A stretch of 41,560 nucleotides of DNA from an uncultured Agathobacter sp. Its GTDB lineage: Bacteria; Bacillota; Clostridia; Lachnospirales; Lachnospiraceae. Shown piece after piece: positions 1 through 8,421 of this stretch (within the stretch, counting starts at the first letter, position 1; each line of letters begins with the position of its first letter). The position numbers and the translations under genes are program-made. The notes below the pieces were generated by a model. The model did not search any database. It saw nothing but the letters and a program-made list of their open reading frames with translations, and was not told the DNA's origin. The stretch lies in assembly GCA_934307695.1 (NCBI GenBank), contig CAKRCS010000016.1, positions 1 to 41,560 on the forward strand. Direction: 5' to 3'.

Positions 1-71
1 GTTCGTTGGTCAAGCGGTTAAGACGCCGCCCTCTCACGGCGGAAACACGGGTTCGATTCCCGTACGGACTG
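1..71 (+). tRNA. tRNA-Glu (CTC anticodon), lacks first base
   Basis: A cloverleaf can be drawn directly. The anticodon arm has a 5-bp stem (CCGCC/GGCGG) around a loop reading CTCTCAC, giving anticodon CTC, which decodes GAG. The T arm is ACGGG-TTCGATT-CCCGT, and the acceptor 3' strand ACGGACT (64-70) pairs with bases 1-6. The seventh acceptor base lies just before the window, so the gene starts at position 0. The discriminator base is G71 and CCA is not encoded. Confidence 0.93.
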
Positions 72-74
72 CTT

Positions 75-106
75 AAAGGTTACAGCATGGTGCTGTAACC
101 TTTTTT
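75..106 (+). terminator. Intrinsic terminator after tRNA-Glu
   Basis: A 13-bp perfect stem (75-87 with 91-103) closes a 3-nt loop and runs into a T tract. It starts four bases after the tRNA discriminator base, so it ends the tRNA transcript. Confidence 0.9.
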
Positions 107-121
107 CGATATAGAAGAAAG

Positions 122-151
122 AAAACGCCAAGTCTTTCGACTTGGCGTTTT
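122..151 (-). terminator. Intrinsic terminator of the hibernation factor gene
   Basis: A perfect 13-bp inverted repeat (122-134 with 139-151) has a TTTC loop on the plus strand (GAAA on the minus strand). On the minus strand it ends in TTTTCTTTC, about 25 bases past the hpf stop. The arms also carry A/T runs on the other side, so it may work in both directions. Confidence 0.85.
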
Positions 152-176
152 GTTAGTTCAACGTATTATCTTGTTC

Positions 177-707
177 TTAGCACTCCGGCTCGATCAGACC
201 AAAGGTGTTGCCCTTTCTCTTGTATACCACATTGACCTCGTCGGTCTCTGCATTGCGGAATACAAAGAAATCATGTCCGGACAATTCCATCTGGATGCAT
301 GCATCCTCCGGGTACATCGGCTTCATGCCAAACTTCTTGATACGGACGATCTTGATCGCCTCATCGGTATCATCCTCAGCCTCGATAAATTCCGGCTGGA
401 AGTACGCTTCCGGAGACTGCTTCTTAGCAACCAGCTTCGTGCGGTACTTTCTAAGCTGTCTCTCTATGATCTCCTCAACCAGATCGATAGATACATACAT
501 ATCATTGCTGACCTGCTCGGAACGAATGATGTGTCCCTTGACAGGAATGGTTACTTCAATCTTTTGACGTTCCTTCTCTACGCTAAGTGTAACATAGACA
601 TCTGTGTCGGGAGTAAAGTATTTCTCCAGCTTGGAAAGCTTCTCCTCAACAGCTCCCTTGAGTCCATCGGTAAGTTCAATGTTTCTTCCAGTAATTGTAA
701 TTCTCAT
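177..707 (-). CDS. hpf: Ribosome hibernation promoting factor, long form
   Basis: The 176-aa protein begins MRITITGRNIELT, typical of the HPF/YfiA family. The N-terminal domain (about 1-97) binds the 30S subunit. A charged linker (about 98-118) leads to the C-terminal domain (about 120-176, with the HDFFVFRNAET and VVYKRKGNTFGLIEP motifs) that dimerises ribosomes into inactive 100S particles in long-form family members. A GTG three codons upstream is in frame, but only two bases separate it from the AAGGGG ribosome binding site. The ATG at 707 lies 11 bases from it and matches the family start. The gene is monocistronic, with a good promoter (782-809) and a terminator (122-151). Identity is secure. 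Confidence 0.96.
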   Translation of the reverse strand: MRITITGRNIELTDGLKGAVEEKLSKLEKYFTPDTDVYVTLSVEKERQKIEVTIPVKGHIIRSEQVSNDMYVSIDLVEEIIERQLRKYRTKLVAKKQSPEAYFQPEFIEAEDDTDEAIKIVRIKKFGMKPMYPEDACIQMELSGHDFFVFRNAETDEVNVVYKRKGNTFGLIEPEC

Positions 708-781
708 GATGTCCACAACCCCTTTACTATAAATTCAAGCGTCTCACATGATGTAATGATATGTAAGTTGCTTATGAGGAG

Positions 782-809
782 ATTATATCACAACTGCACA
801 AAAAAGCAA
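782..809 (-). promoter_or_regulatory. Probable sigma-A promoter of hpf
   Basis: On the minus strand TTGCTT (804-809) lies 16 bases before a perfect TATAAT (782-787). The start would fall about 65-70 bases upstream of the hpf ATG. Between this and the ABC-F stop is an AT-rich stretch without a gene. Confidence 0.6.
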
Positions 810-869
810 TCTGTTTTTGCTCAATTTTATATATTTTTTAAAATTGTCAAACTATTTTTCGAATTATCC

Positions 870-2849
870 TTACTGCTGCAGGGCTTCCAACTGTGAGGAC
901 AGCTCTTCCCATGTCTCCATATCCTGCGCGATCTCCTCCTCCATCGCATCGATCTCCTTCTGGATCTCGGTCAGCTTAGAATAGCTGGACTGGTATTCCG
1001 GGCGCAGAAGCTCCGCTTTCAGTTCGTCTAGGCGGCTTTCCTTCTCCGCCAGCTCCTCCTCTGCGCGCTGCACCTTTTTCTCCAGCTTGGAGCGCTCCTT
1101 GCCCGGATTGTAATACCCCTTTGCAGGCGCTTCCACGCTGTTTGCAGCAGCCGCCTTATCGGCTTTTCCACCGGCAGCACCGTTCTGGCTGATCGCACCG
1201 CCCAGCACCGGATTACTCTTATAGCCGTTTAAGGACTCTGCCATCTCACGGTCGAGCTTTTCCTGATACTCCGCGTAGCCGAACTGGTACATGTTCGTCG
1301 TGCCATCCTCGAACACCAGCAGCTTATCCGCAACCTTCTTCACAAAATATCGGTCGTGGGAGACAAAGATCAATGTTCCCTTAAAATCCTTCAGCATGGA
1401 TTCCAGCGTCTCTTTTCCGACAATATCCATGTGGTTGGTCGGCTCATCGAGGATCAGGACGTTCGGGCGTCTCTTTAAGATTTTACAGAGTGCCAGACGC
1501 ACCTTCTCCCCACCGGAGAGCATATCAATATTCTTAAACACATCCTCACCGCTGAACAGAAAAGCGCCGAGTGCATTGCGCACCTCCGTCTCCGTCAGGT
1601 TCGGAAATTCGTCCCAATAGTCCGCAAGAACTGTCTTGCTGCTCGAATACATCGCCATCTGCTGGTCAAAATACCCGATGCGGACATTCGTTCCGTAGTG
1701 ATACTCCCCGCCCAGAGGTGGTATCCGGTCAACGATCGTCTTTAGGAACGTGGACTTTCCAAGTCCGTTACCGCCAAGGATTCCAAGCTTCTCACCCTTC
1801 TTTAGGTCGAGGGAAACGGTCGAGAGTACATGGTCATATCCGATTGCAAGATTGCTTACGGAAAGCACATCATTACCAGTCTCAACCTCCGGCTGAAAAT
1901 TGGCGTGGAACGTCTTGTTATCATACTTATCCGGAGCCTCGATGATTACCATGTGCTCGATTGCTTTCTGCTTGGATCTTGCCATGGAAACCTTCGTCGG
2001 CTTGTTCTTGAAGCGGTCTACCATGCGCTGCAGGCGTTCGATCTCCTTCTGCTGCGCAATGTGATCCTTCATCTGCTTCTCGTAATTTTCCTTTTTGCGC
2101 GCCACAAAAGCGGTGTAGTTGCCCGGATAGCGCTTTGCGGTTCCGTATTCGATCTCATAGACCACGTCAACCACATTGTCGAGGAACATACGGTCATGGG
2201 ATACGACAACGACAGCCTTCGGGTATGATTTCAAATATCCTTCAAGCCATTCGATGGTCGTGACATCCAGATGGTTGGTCGGCTCGTCCAAAAGCAGGAT
2301 ATCCGGCTTGGAGAGGAGCAGCTTGATGAATGCGATCTTGGTCTGCTGTCCACCGGAAAAGTCGCGGAGCGGCTTCTTTCGCTCCTCCTCGGAGAAACCG
2401 AACTTGCGGATCAGTACCTCGTACTCCTTCTCAAAGTAATATCCACCGTCCTCCTTGAATGCCTCCTCCATCGCGGTGTAGCGCTGTACCTTTTCATCGG
2501 AATAATCGTGTTCAAGCTCCGCTGCGGCGCGCTCAAGCTCCTCCTTGCGGCGGATCATCGGTGCAAATACCTTGCGGATCTCTTCCTCAAGGGTGATATC
2601 CGGATCTTCAAATGCGATCTGCTTTAAATACCCGATCTCCGGATTGCCAGCCTTGGAGATGGAGGCTTCCTCCCCATCCCACTTTTCCAGCTCCACTTCC
2701 CCGGAAATCAGTTTGAGCAGCGTCGTCTTTCCGCAGCCGTTGCGTCCGACAACTGCGATCTTTTCATTATTTCTTATCTCAAAGTAAATGTCATGCAATA
2801 TAACGTCATCGGCAAATGCGACAGCGCCATTGCTGATCTGGTATAACAT
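870..2849 (-). CDS. ABC-F family ATP-binding protein (ribosome-associated)
   Basis: The 659-aa protein has two ABC ATPase domains and no membrane segment. Domain 1 has Walker A GRNGCGKTT (35-43), signature FSGGQQ (164-169) and Walker B with LLLDEPTNHLD (about 185-195). Domain 2 has GGNGLGKST (359-367), LSGGE (444-448) and LILDEPTNHMD (about 465-475). The linker between them (about 245-305) is rich in charged helix, as in the P-site tRNA interaction motif. The C-terminus (about 595-659) is a predicted coiled coil. ABC-F proteins act on stalled or antibiotic-bound ribosomes; which role applies here (housekeeping EttA/Uup/YdiF-like or resistance) cannot be told. The start is well supported by AGAGG 7 bases before ATG. 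Confidence 0.93.
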   Translation of the reverse strand: MLYQISNGAVAFADDVILHDIYFEIRNNEKIAVVGRNGCGKTTLLKLISGEVELEKWDGEEASISKAGNPEIGYLKQIAFEDPDITLEEEIRKVFAPMIRRKEELERAAAELEHDYSDEKVQRYTAMEEAFKEDGGYYFEKEYEVLIRKFGFSEEERKKPLRDFSGGQQTKIAFIKLLLSKPDILLLDEPTNHLDVTTIEWLEGYLKSYPKAVVVVSHDRMFLDNVVDVVYEIEYGTAKRYPGNYTAFVARKKENYEKQMKDHIAQQKEIERLQRMVDRFKNKPTKVSMARSKQKAIEHMVIIEAPDKYDNKTFHANFQPEVETGNDVLSVSNLAIGYDHVLSTVSLDLKKGEKLGILGGNGLGKSTFLKTIVDRIPPLGGEYHYGTNVRIGYFDQQMAMYSSSKTVLADYWDEFPNLTETEVRNALGAFLFSGEDVFKNIDMLSGGEKVRLALCKILKRRPNVLILDEPTNHMDIVGKETLESMLKDFKGTLIFVSHDRYFVKKVADKLLVFEDGTTNMYQFGYAEYQEKLDREMAESLNGYKSNPVLGGAISQNGAAGGKADKAAAANSVEAPAKGYYNPGKERSKLEKKVQRAEEELAEKESRLDELKAELLRPEYQSSYSKLTEIQKEIDAMEEEIAQDMETWEELSSQLEALQQ

Positions 2850-2899
2850 AAATAAACCTCTTGTCTTTCTATCGGTATCGCCTCCCGCGGGCAGTTATA

Positions 2900-4210
2900 C
2901 TATATCTCATCCGCACCGAGAAGATAATTGATATATTGCTGTGCCGTCCGTCCGGAGATTCCGCCGTGGCTTAACTCCCACCGGTTGGCTCCGGCACAAA
3001 GCTCCTCATCGGACATGGTGATACCCGCGCGGTGTGCCAGATTGGTCACGATCGCAAAGTATTCCTTCTGCGTCGGCTTAGAGTAGCTGATCGTCACACC
3101 GAAACGGTTAACCAGGGAAAGCTTCTCCTCGATCGTGTCGGAATGATGCTTGTCGTTGGTGTTATCCTGATCATTGCGGTCATTCCAGCTTTCCTTGATC
3201 AGGTGTCTGCGGTTTGACGTTGCATAGATCAGAATATTGTCCGGGCGCGTCTCAACGCCGCCCTCGATAACTGCCTTTAGGAATTTGTACTCGATCTCAT
3301 GCTCCTCGAAGGAAAGATCATCCATATAGATAATGAACCGGTAATTGCGATTCTTAATCTCTGCGATAATGGTGGACAGATGCTTGAACTGATGCTTATA
3401 AATTTCAATCATCCGCAGTCCATCATCGTAATACTGGTTGACGATCGCCTTGATACTGGTTGACTTTCCGGTGCCGCTGTCTCCGAACAAAAGCACGTTG
3501 TTCGCCTTTTTGCCCTGTACAAATGCCTCCGTATTCTCAATCAGCTTCTGCTTCTGGATCTCGTATCCGATCAGATCGTCTAACTGCACGGCATCCATAT
3601 TGTTGATCGCGCGGAAGCGGATTCCTCCGTCTGCCCCCTCATCGATGCGGAATGCCTTGTTCAGACCGAACATGCCGACACCATAAGCCTTGTAAAATCC
3701 GGTTACCGCCTGAAAGAACTCCTTCTCGTCCTTCGCCGCCTCAAGCTGTCTGCTGAGTGCGCGCACCTTCTCGCTGACGTTCTTATTGTACATCAGCTCC
3801 TTCTTGTGGATCGCATGATAATCGGACAGTCTGCTGAAGCAGTTGATTCCAAGATCATGCTCGATCGGTGCAAAATCGTAATCAAACAGTGCCTTTATGA
3901 TCCTGAAGTCATTCTCCACAAGCTCATTTACCGTTCCGTCGCTTGCTCCTACCTTCTCACAGGTCAGTGAGAACGGATTCTCGCTCATCATAAGGAAGAA
4001 GGTAAGGTAATTGTGCCACAGATTGTCATCAAAGCCGTAATCCGTTGCAACCTTTAACAGATGTTTTACCTGTGTATTGATGTCGCGCACCAGCTCCGTG
4101 CGGTTGTAGGTGCCGCTTTCGTATTTTCCAAACAGTTCTCCGAGCTGATATAAGATGCTGTCCTTCTCCAGATCTCCGTACATCAAAAGTTGTGCTATTT
4201 CCTGATACAT
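2900..4210 (-). CDS. DUF815 family AAA-type ATPase
   Basis: This 436-aa protein has a helical N-terminal half (1-200) without a recognised function. A P-loop ATPase half follows, with Walker A GDSGTGKST (243-251) and a Walker B-like strand FIIYMDDLSFEE (about 292-303). The arrangement and the stretch GDSGTGKSTSIKAI are characteristic of DUF815, a family widespread in Clostridia and proteobacteria with no established role. No transmembrane segment is visible. The gene sits between an ABC-F gene downstream and a small unknown gene upstream, which gives little help. The ATG at 4210 lacks a close Shine-Dalgarno; an AAAGGAG lies about 45 bases upstream, separated from the ATG by a hairpin (4223-4251). 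Confidence 0.88.
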   Translation of the reverse strand: MYQEIAQLLMYGDLEKDSILYQLGELFGKYESGTYNRTELVRDINTQVKHLLKVATDYGFDDNLWHNYLTFFLMMSENPFSLTCEKVGASDGTVNELVENDFRIIKALFDYDFAPIEHDLGINCFSRLSDYHAIHKKELMYNKNVSEKVRALSRQLEAAKDEKEFFQAVTGFYKAYGVGMFGLNKAFRIDEGADGGIRFRAINNMDAVQLDDLIGYEIQKQKLIENTEAFVQGKKANNVLLFGDSGTGKSTSIKAIVNQYYDDGLRMIEIYKHQFKHLSTIIAEIKNRNYRFIIYMDDLSFEEHEIEYKFLKAVIEGGVETRPDNILIYATSNRRHLIKESWNDRNDQDNTNDKHHSDTIEEKLSLVNRFGVTISYSKPTQKEYFAIVTNLAHRAGITMSDEELCAGANRWELSHGGISGRTAQQYINYLLGADEI

Positions 4211-4222
4211 ATCTTATTTTAA

Positions 4223-4251
4223 GCAGCGGGCAAAGCATTGTTGTCCGCTGC
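4223..4251 (-). promoter_or_regulatory. Hairpin between AAAGGAG and the DUF815 start
   Basis: GCAGCGG (4245-4251 on the minus strand) pairs perfectly with CCGCTGC (4223-4229) across a 15-base loop. It is not followed by a T run, so it is a poor terminator. Folding it would bring an upstream AAAGGAG nearer the ATG. A role in translation is only a guess. Confidence 0.3.
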
Positions 4252-4326
4252 ATTCTCCTTTCTCTTTTCGGCGCACCAGATCGGTCTCATCCGTCCGGGT
4301 GCGCGGTGTAAGCCTTATAGTTTTTT

Positions 4327-4566
4327 CTACCGCTGGTTTGCAGCCAGATCCTTCAAACCCTGTACAAGCTCTATGTCGGATCTTTGTACCCGCATGTTCG
4401 CGGTTGTCGGGGTTCCGTCCGGCTTTGTGACGGTGATCTCGATCACGCTGCCCTCCTCAACGCCCTGCGTCAGAATACTCTGAAAAAATGCCGCAAACTT
4501 TGGATGTGTCTTTTCAAACTGATTCTTTGCTCCCATCAGTTTCATGATTGCTGCCGGATTTACCAT
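4327..4566 (-). CDS. Small conserved-looking protein, function unknown
   Basis: The 79-aa protein starts MVNPAAIMKLMGAKNQFEKT, with an ideal AAGGAG seven bases before ATG. It is soluble and has no signal peptide. The N-terminal part reads as an amphipathic helix. Residues 35-60 read as beta strands (VIEITVTKPDGTPTTANMRV), followed by a short C-terminal helix. Small proteins of this form are, to my recollection, common in Clostridia but unassigned. It lies 27 bases downstream of the DUF4422 gene's stop and could be cotranscribed with it. Confidence 0.8.
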   Translation of the reverse strand: MVNPAAIMKLMGAKNQFEKTHPKFAAFFQSILTQGVEEGSVIEITVTKPDGTPTTANMRVQRSDIELVQGLKDLAANQR

Positions 4567-4593
4567 GTCAATTCTCCTTCGTGTCCTTCTTAT

Positions 4594-5658
4594 TTATGTT
4601 GGTCTGCCGGATGGGCAGATCAGCCGTGCGATCTCTAACGCCGTATCCGAGATCAATGGACCAGCCTCCCTCAGGCAGTCACCCGCCGCAATGTGGTTGA
4701 TCCTTGTAAATAATTGCATCAGTTTTTTAAAGTCGTGTTCCTTCTGCAGGATATTTGCCTCTCCGCGCCGCTTCTCCTCGTCCGCCGTCGCGATCACCTG
4801 CATTGCCAGCCGCAGCTCCCCGGTTATGTCCGATGCCTCCATCAGTACATCCGGCCGCTCGGCGTGCTTCCTCATAAAATAATCCTTCGCCCCGGCGATA
4901 TCCTCCGCCGCAAAATACTCTGCGAGGCGCTCTTTTATCTCGCGCGTCTCCACCTTCTCGCCGAGCATTCCGACCTTGCACTCATAAACGGACAATTTGT
5001 TGACCGCCACCCATACCAGAAGCAGAAATTCTGATATAAAGCCAAACACGCGCTTGTGGTAGGAGTCCTCATCCGTGTCGAGATTGATCCGCTTTGCGAC
5101 TTCAAAGAAAATAGAAAACAGCCACCGGCAATAGGCATCATAGTACCGCTTCGAGGTCACAAGCATATTGCCAAAGTAGGTGTCCGGTCCGTTGACCAGC
5201 CGCACAAACGTCTCATAGTATTCCGGGTACAGCTCCCGTATGACCTCCCCGGTCATATCAAGTGCCTTTATGTTATGGTTCGCTGCAAAGCCGAAATGAT
5301 AGGAATTGTTCAGATGCACCTTGCGCGTCGTGATCAGATCATACTCCCGCAGGAGTTCGCGATACTGCTGCTCCGTAAAGATCCGCTCCTGTTCGTCGAT
5401 GAGGTATCTCCGGTAATGGCAGGTGCCTACATACTCCACATCCGTGATATTCTTCCATACCCAGTACAGCCCGGTCAGTTCACTGTAATAGCAGTTTTGA
5501 TCCGAGATATTGTCCCCGGCATCGTCCCTCAGATACCCAAGCGGCGGATGGACCGCGCTTCCCACCTGAAGCGGTACATACATCGAATCCGGCGGAATCG
5601 TAAACGCCTTGTGCGTCATCGCATAGATTCTCAAAAAAGTTGCTGCGCTCTCTCCCAT
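4594..5658 (-). CDS. DUF4422 protein, probable polysaccharide glycosyltransferase
   Basis: The 354-aa protein contains, close to its start, the DUF4422 hallmark IYAMTHKAF (about residues 11-19), followed by a QNCYYSELTGLYWVWKN-type segment and a CHYRRYL motif (about 102-108). These define a family found in capsule and exopolysaccharide loci and thought to transfer sugars. Residues 1-250 are the family domain. The last 100 residues are helical and charged, perhaps an accessory region. GGAGG is only three bases before the chosen ATG, which is tight, but downstream starts would cut into the domain. The gene is not in a polysaccharide cluster here; its neighbours are a GNAT enzyme and the small protein at 4327-4566. 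Confidence 0.85.
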   Translation of the reverse strand: MGESAATFLRIYAMTHKAFTIPPDSMYVPLQVGSAVHPPLGYLRDDAGDNISDQNCYYSELTGLYWVWKNITDVEYVGTCHYRRYLIDEQERIFTEQQYRELLREYDLITTRKVHLNNSYHFGFAANHNIKALDMTGEVIRELYPEYYETFVRLVNGPDTYFGNMLVTSKRYYDAYCRWLFSIFFEVAKRINLDTDEDSYHKRVFGFISEFLLLVWVAVNKLSVYECKVGMLGEKVETREIKERLAEYFAAEDIAGAKDYFMRKHAERPDVLMEASDITGELRLAMQVIATADEEKRRGEANILQKEHDFKKLMQLFTRINHIAAGDCLREAGPLISDTALEIARLICPSGRPT

Positions 5659-5681
5659 AATCCTCCCACAGATACCCGTGA

Positions 5682-6152
5682 TTACAAAATATGCTCCAGT
5701 GTCGTTTTAAGCGGCTTAAGTCCCATCGTCTCATAGAACTTCTTCGCAGATGGATTGAGTTCCCATACGTTGAGAGTGATGTGATAGCAGCCTAATCTTT
5801 TTGCCTCCTCACATACATAGTGGTACAAAGCAGAGCCAATGTGCTCTCCCCTGCTCTTTTCATCCACGCACAGATCATCTATATAAAGCGTCTTCATATC
5901 CTGACAGCTCTTGTCATCCTTCACTTCCTGAAGCAGGCAGAATGCATAGCCATCCACAACGCCATTGTCATTCTCTGCCACATACACCGGTCTGGTATCA
6001 TCCTGAATGATTTCTAAGAGTTCCCCTTCTGTATACTTCTTTGCACCCGGTCTGAAAATATCCGGTCTGCCGTCCGAATGCACCTTGTGTACCTGATATA
6101 AAAGCTCTGTAATGCGTCCGATGTCGCTGATCTCTGCGCTTCTAAGTTTCAT
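5682..6152 (-). CDS. GNAT family N-acetyltransferase
   Basis: The 156-aa single-domain protein fits the GNAT size and fold. It has an N-terminal MKLRSAEISDIGRITELL helix, a central beta strand pair (YIDDLCVDEKSRGEHIGSAL, about 90-109) containing the acetyl-CoA pyrophosphate-binding motif R-G-E-H-I-G, and a C-terminal LNVWELNPSAKKFYETMGL strand-helix typical of GNATs. The acceptor substrate is unknown; members acetylate small amines, antibiotics or protein N-termini. The RBS AAGGA lies 8 bases before ATG. It precedes the DUF4422 gene by 23 bases, so the two are probably one transcript. Confidence 0.93.
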   Translation of the reverse strand: MKLRSAEISDIGRITELLYQVHKVHSDGRPDIFRPGAKKYTEGELLEIIQDDTRPVYVAENDNGVVDGYAFCLLQEVKDDKSCQDMKTLYIDDLCVDEKSRGEHIGSALYHYVCEEAKRLGCYHITLNVWELNPSAKKFYETMGLKPLKTTLEHIL

Positions 6153-6299
6153 GTGTGATGTCCTTCCCTGCTGCCTTCTTCTACCGATTGGTTGGCATAT
6201 CTTTTCCTATTATAGCTCGGATTGTCCGGAAGTTCAAATATTTGCCGCATTTTTCCGATACACAGGCAGGTTTAGCGCCACCTTGCAGCTCATTGCCCG

Positions 6300-6338
6300 A
6301 AAAAAGACGGCAGCGCCTTTCCAAAAGCGTTGCCGTCC
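6300..6338 (-). terminator. Intrinsic terminator after phoR
   Basis: On the minus strand GACGGCAACGC (6328-6338) pairs with GCGCTGCCGTC (6306-6316) and is followed by TTTTTT. It lies 22 bases past the sensor kinase stop and closes the phosphate operon. From here to 6153 nothing else is seen. Confidence 0.85.
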
Positions 6339-6360
6339 CCACGACCAATTCTTTCTGAAA

Positions 6361-7704
6361 TTAAAATTCCACGCGGATCGTTGTTCCCTTTCCGACCTCA
6401 CTGTCAAGAAAGAGCTTCGCATCATGCAGCTCCACGATATGCTTTACGATTGCAAGTCCAAGTCCGGTTCCTCCGGTCTCGCGCGAACGGCTCTTGTCCA
6501 CGCGGTAGAAGCGCTCGAACACCCGCTCCTGCTGGTTCTTCGGGATACCGATTCCATTGTCCTGCACGATCAGCGTCGGCTTGTCATTGATTTCCCCGAT
6601 CGTCACATGAACATATCCACCCTCATTGTTGTAGCGGATTGCATTCTGGCAGAGATTGTCCATAAGCTCCCGCATCATCTCACGGTTTGCGCGCACCATG
6701 CAGGTCGATCCGGTGAGTGTAAGGCTGATATTGCGCTTCTGCGCATTCATTGCAAGTGCCTCCGTACACTCTGAGGCAACCGCATACAGATCCAGCTGCT
6801 CAAAGCCCTGCTGGTTCTGACTGTGATCCAATTCCGACAGGCGGATGATATCGTTGATAAGTGTCACAAGGCGGTCTGCATTTCTGCGGATCTCCTGCGC
6901 GATATGCTCCTCCTGCGACGCATCTACCATATGATTCTCAATCAGCTCCGCGTACCCGGAGATTGCGGTAAGCGGTGTCTTTAGCTCATGGGACACATTC
7001 GCGGTAAAATCCTGACGGCTTTTCGCTGCCGCGAGGATATTCTCATGCTGCATCCGTATGGTGTTCATAAACGGAATCAGTTCCTTATATTCCGTCCCGG
7101 CGGAGGAGTCCTCCAGATTCTGTGCCATTTTTTCGATCGGGTGCAATAGCTGTTTGGTCAGCAGATGCGCCAGAAATACACACACAACGATGATGACTGC
7201 AAGAATCAGGGCAATCGCCGGTGCGATTGCCACAAACACACTCACCATGCTGCGTGCTTCGGTGGACACGCGAAGCGCCGTTCCATCCTCAAGGCGGATT
7301 GCATAATAGAAGGTACTCATATTCATCGTGTCCGACTTCCGGACAATTGCCCCCGTCCCGTTCTCAAACGCATCGCGGATCTCCGGACGATCCGCATGAT
7401 TCTCCATCTGCGCGGCATTCATATCCTTATCGTAGAGAACCGTACCATCGGAGTCCACCCAGGTGATACGCAGATCCGGTATCAAGGTCTGCCGTGACTG
7501 ACTGTTTGCATAATTGGCAAGTATCGTCTGCTGGTTCTCCTTCCGGAAAATCCCGGTGTCGCGGAGAGCCTCCGCACACATCTGCAGATCCGACTGCACC
7601 TGTCTTTGAAAAAGTCCATAGTAGAGCATCGTAATGCTGAGTGCGGTCGCCACAACGGCAAGTACGGCAATCGCGATCAGTCTTGAGTTAATCTTTTTCT
7701 TCAT
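6361..7704 (-). CDS. phoR: PhoR-type sensor histidine kinase
   Basis: The 447-aa membrane kinase has TM1 (about 8-30), an extracytoplasmic sensor region (31-155), TM2 (about 156-182), and a HisKA domain with HELKTP, phospho-acceptor His239. The ATPase domain has an N box (NLCQNAIRYN, about 350-359), DNGIGI (382-387) and GGTGLGL (411-417). It is an orthodox kinase paired with the response regulator 46 bases upstream. Its place downstream of a Na/Pi cotransporter, and beside pst, identifies the pair as PhoBR (PhoPR in Bacillus terms): autophosphorylation and phosphotransfer when phosphate is scarce. Transcription is probably from the Pho-box promoter at 10269-10323. Confidence 0.93.
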   Translation of the reverse strand: MKKKINSRLIAIAVLAVVATALSITMLYYGLFQRQVQSDLQMCAEALRDTGIFRKENQQTILANYANSQSRQTLIPDLRITWVDSDGTVLYDKDMNAAQMENHADRPEIRDAFENGTGAIVRKSDTMNMSTFYYAIRLEDGTALRVSTEARSMVSVFVAIAPAIALILAVIIVVCVFLAHLLTKQLLHPIEKMAQNLEDSSAGTEYKELIPFMNTIRMQHENILAAAKSRQDFTANVSHELKTPLTAISGYAELIENHMVDASQEEHIAQEIRRNADRLVTLINDIIRLSELDHSQNQQGFEQLDLYAVASECTEALAMNAQKRNISLTLTGSTCMVRANREMMRELMDNLCQNAIRYNNEGGYVHVTIGEINDKPTLIVQDNGIGIPKNQQERVFERFYRVDKSRSRETGGTGLGLAIVKHIVELHDAKLFLDSEVGKGTTIRVEF

Positions 7705-7750
7705 AATACCTATGTTTCCTGTCTCTTTGCTGTGATTGTATCCGTCATCC

Positions 7751-8419
7751 CTATTCGATCACATATCCGACATTGCGCACGGTGCGGATATGATTGCCAC
7801 CCTCGCCAAGCTTCTGGCGCAAGGTCTTGATATGTACATCCACGGTTCTCGATTCGCCCTCGAAGTCTGTTCCCCATACATGGCGCATGATCGACTCTCT
7901 CGACAGTACCACATTCTGGTTCGTCATCAGAAACCGCAGAAGCTCATATTCCTTAAAGGTAAGCTCCACCGGCTTCTCGGATACATATACCATGTGGCGC
8001 TCATGATCCATCATAATGTTATCGAGCACATGGAACTTAACCTCTTCTCCTTCTGTTCTCCGAAGCAGCGCCTTTACCCTGGTGATCAGTTCCATAACGG
8101 AAAACGGTTTCTTGATATAGTCATCCGCGCCGTCATCCAAGCCCTTGATCATATCCATCTCGGTCGATTTTGCGGTCACCATAATGACCGGCAGACGCTT
8201 GGTCGCCGGATTTTTGCGCAGCTTCTTTACAATGTCATATCCGTTTTCATCCGGCAGCATGATGTCAAGCAGCACCAGATCTGGTACGATCTCATCCAGC
8301 TTGCGGTAAAAGTCCTTCGCCTTTTCAAATGCATATACCATATAATTGCTATTTTTTAATGCGATCGTCTCGATCTCACGGATGCTCTCGTCATCCTCAA
8401 CAATATATATCAGTGCCAT
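7751..8419 (-). CDS. phoB: OmpR/PhoB-type response regulator, phosphate regulon activator
   Basis: The 222-aa protein has a receiver domain (1-118) with acidic pocket D9/D10, phospho-Asp D52 (LLDIMLP), T82 and K104. A winged-helix DNA-binding domain follows (about 125-222), with ELTFKEYELLRFL and the recognition-helix/wing region SRTVDVHIKTLRQKL. OmpR-family regulators bind tandem 11-bp-spaced direct repeats, and the repeats found at three promoters in this window have that spacing. The start is close-coupled to the transporter stop (two bases apart). It lies in one transcript with the transporter and the kinase. Confidence 0.94.
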   Translation of the reverse strand: MALIYIVEDDESIREIETIALKNSNYMVYAFEKAKDFYRKLDEIVPDLVLLDIMLPDENGYDIVKKLRKNPATKRLPVIMVTAKSTEMDMIKGLDDGADDYIKKPFSVMELITRVKALLRRTEGEEVKFHVLDNIMMDHERHMVYVSEKPVELTFKEYELLRFLMTNQNVVLSRESIMRHVWGTDFEGESRTVDVHIKTLRQKLGEGGNHIRTVRNVGYVIE

Positions 8420-8421
8420 CT

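Noticed and set aside
150..896. 248-codon plus-strand frame
   Set aside because: Antisense of hpf, crossing its promoter and the ABC-F end; composition is a mirror of the real gene, with no RBS or family feature.
4029..4253. 74-codon minus-strand frame overlapping the DUF815 start, with AAAGGAGA directly at its ATG
   Set aside because: No space between Shine-Dalgarno and ATG, overlaps 182 bases of a solid gene in another frame, and the translation is low-quality (Arg/His rich).
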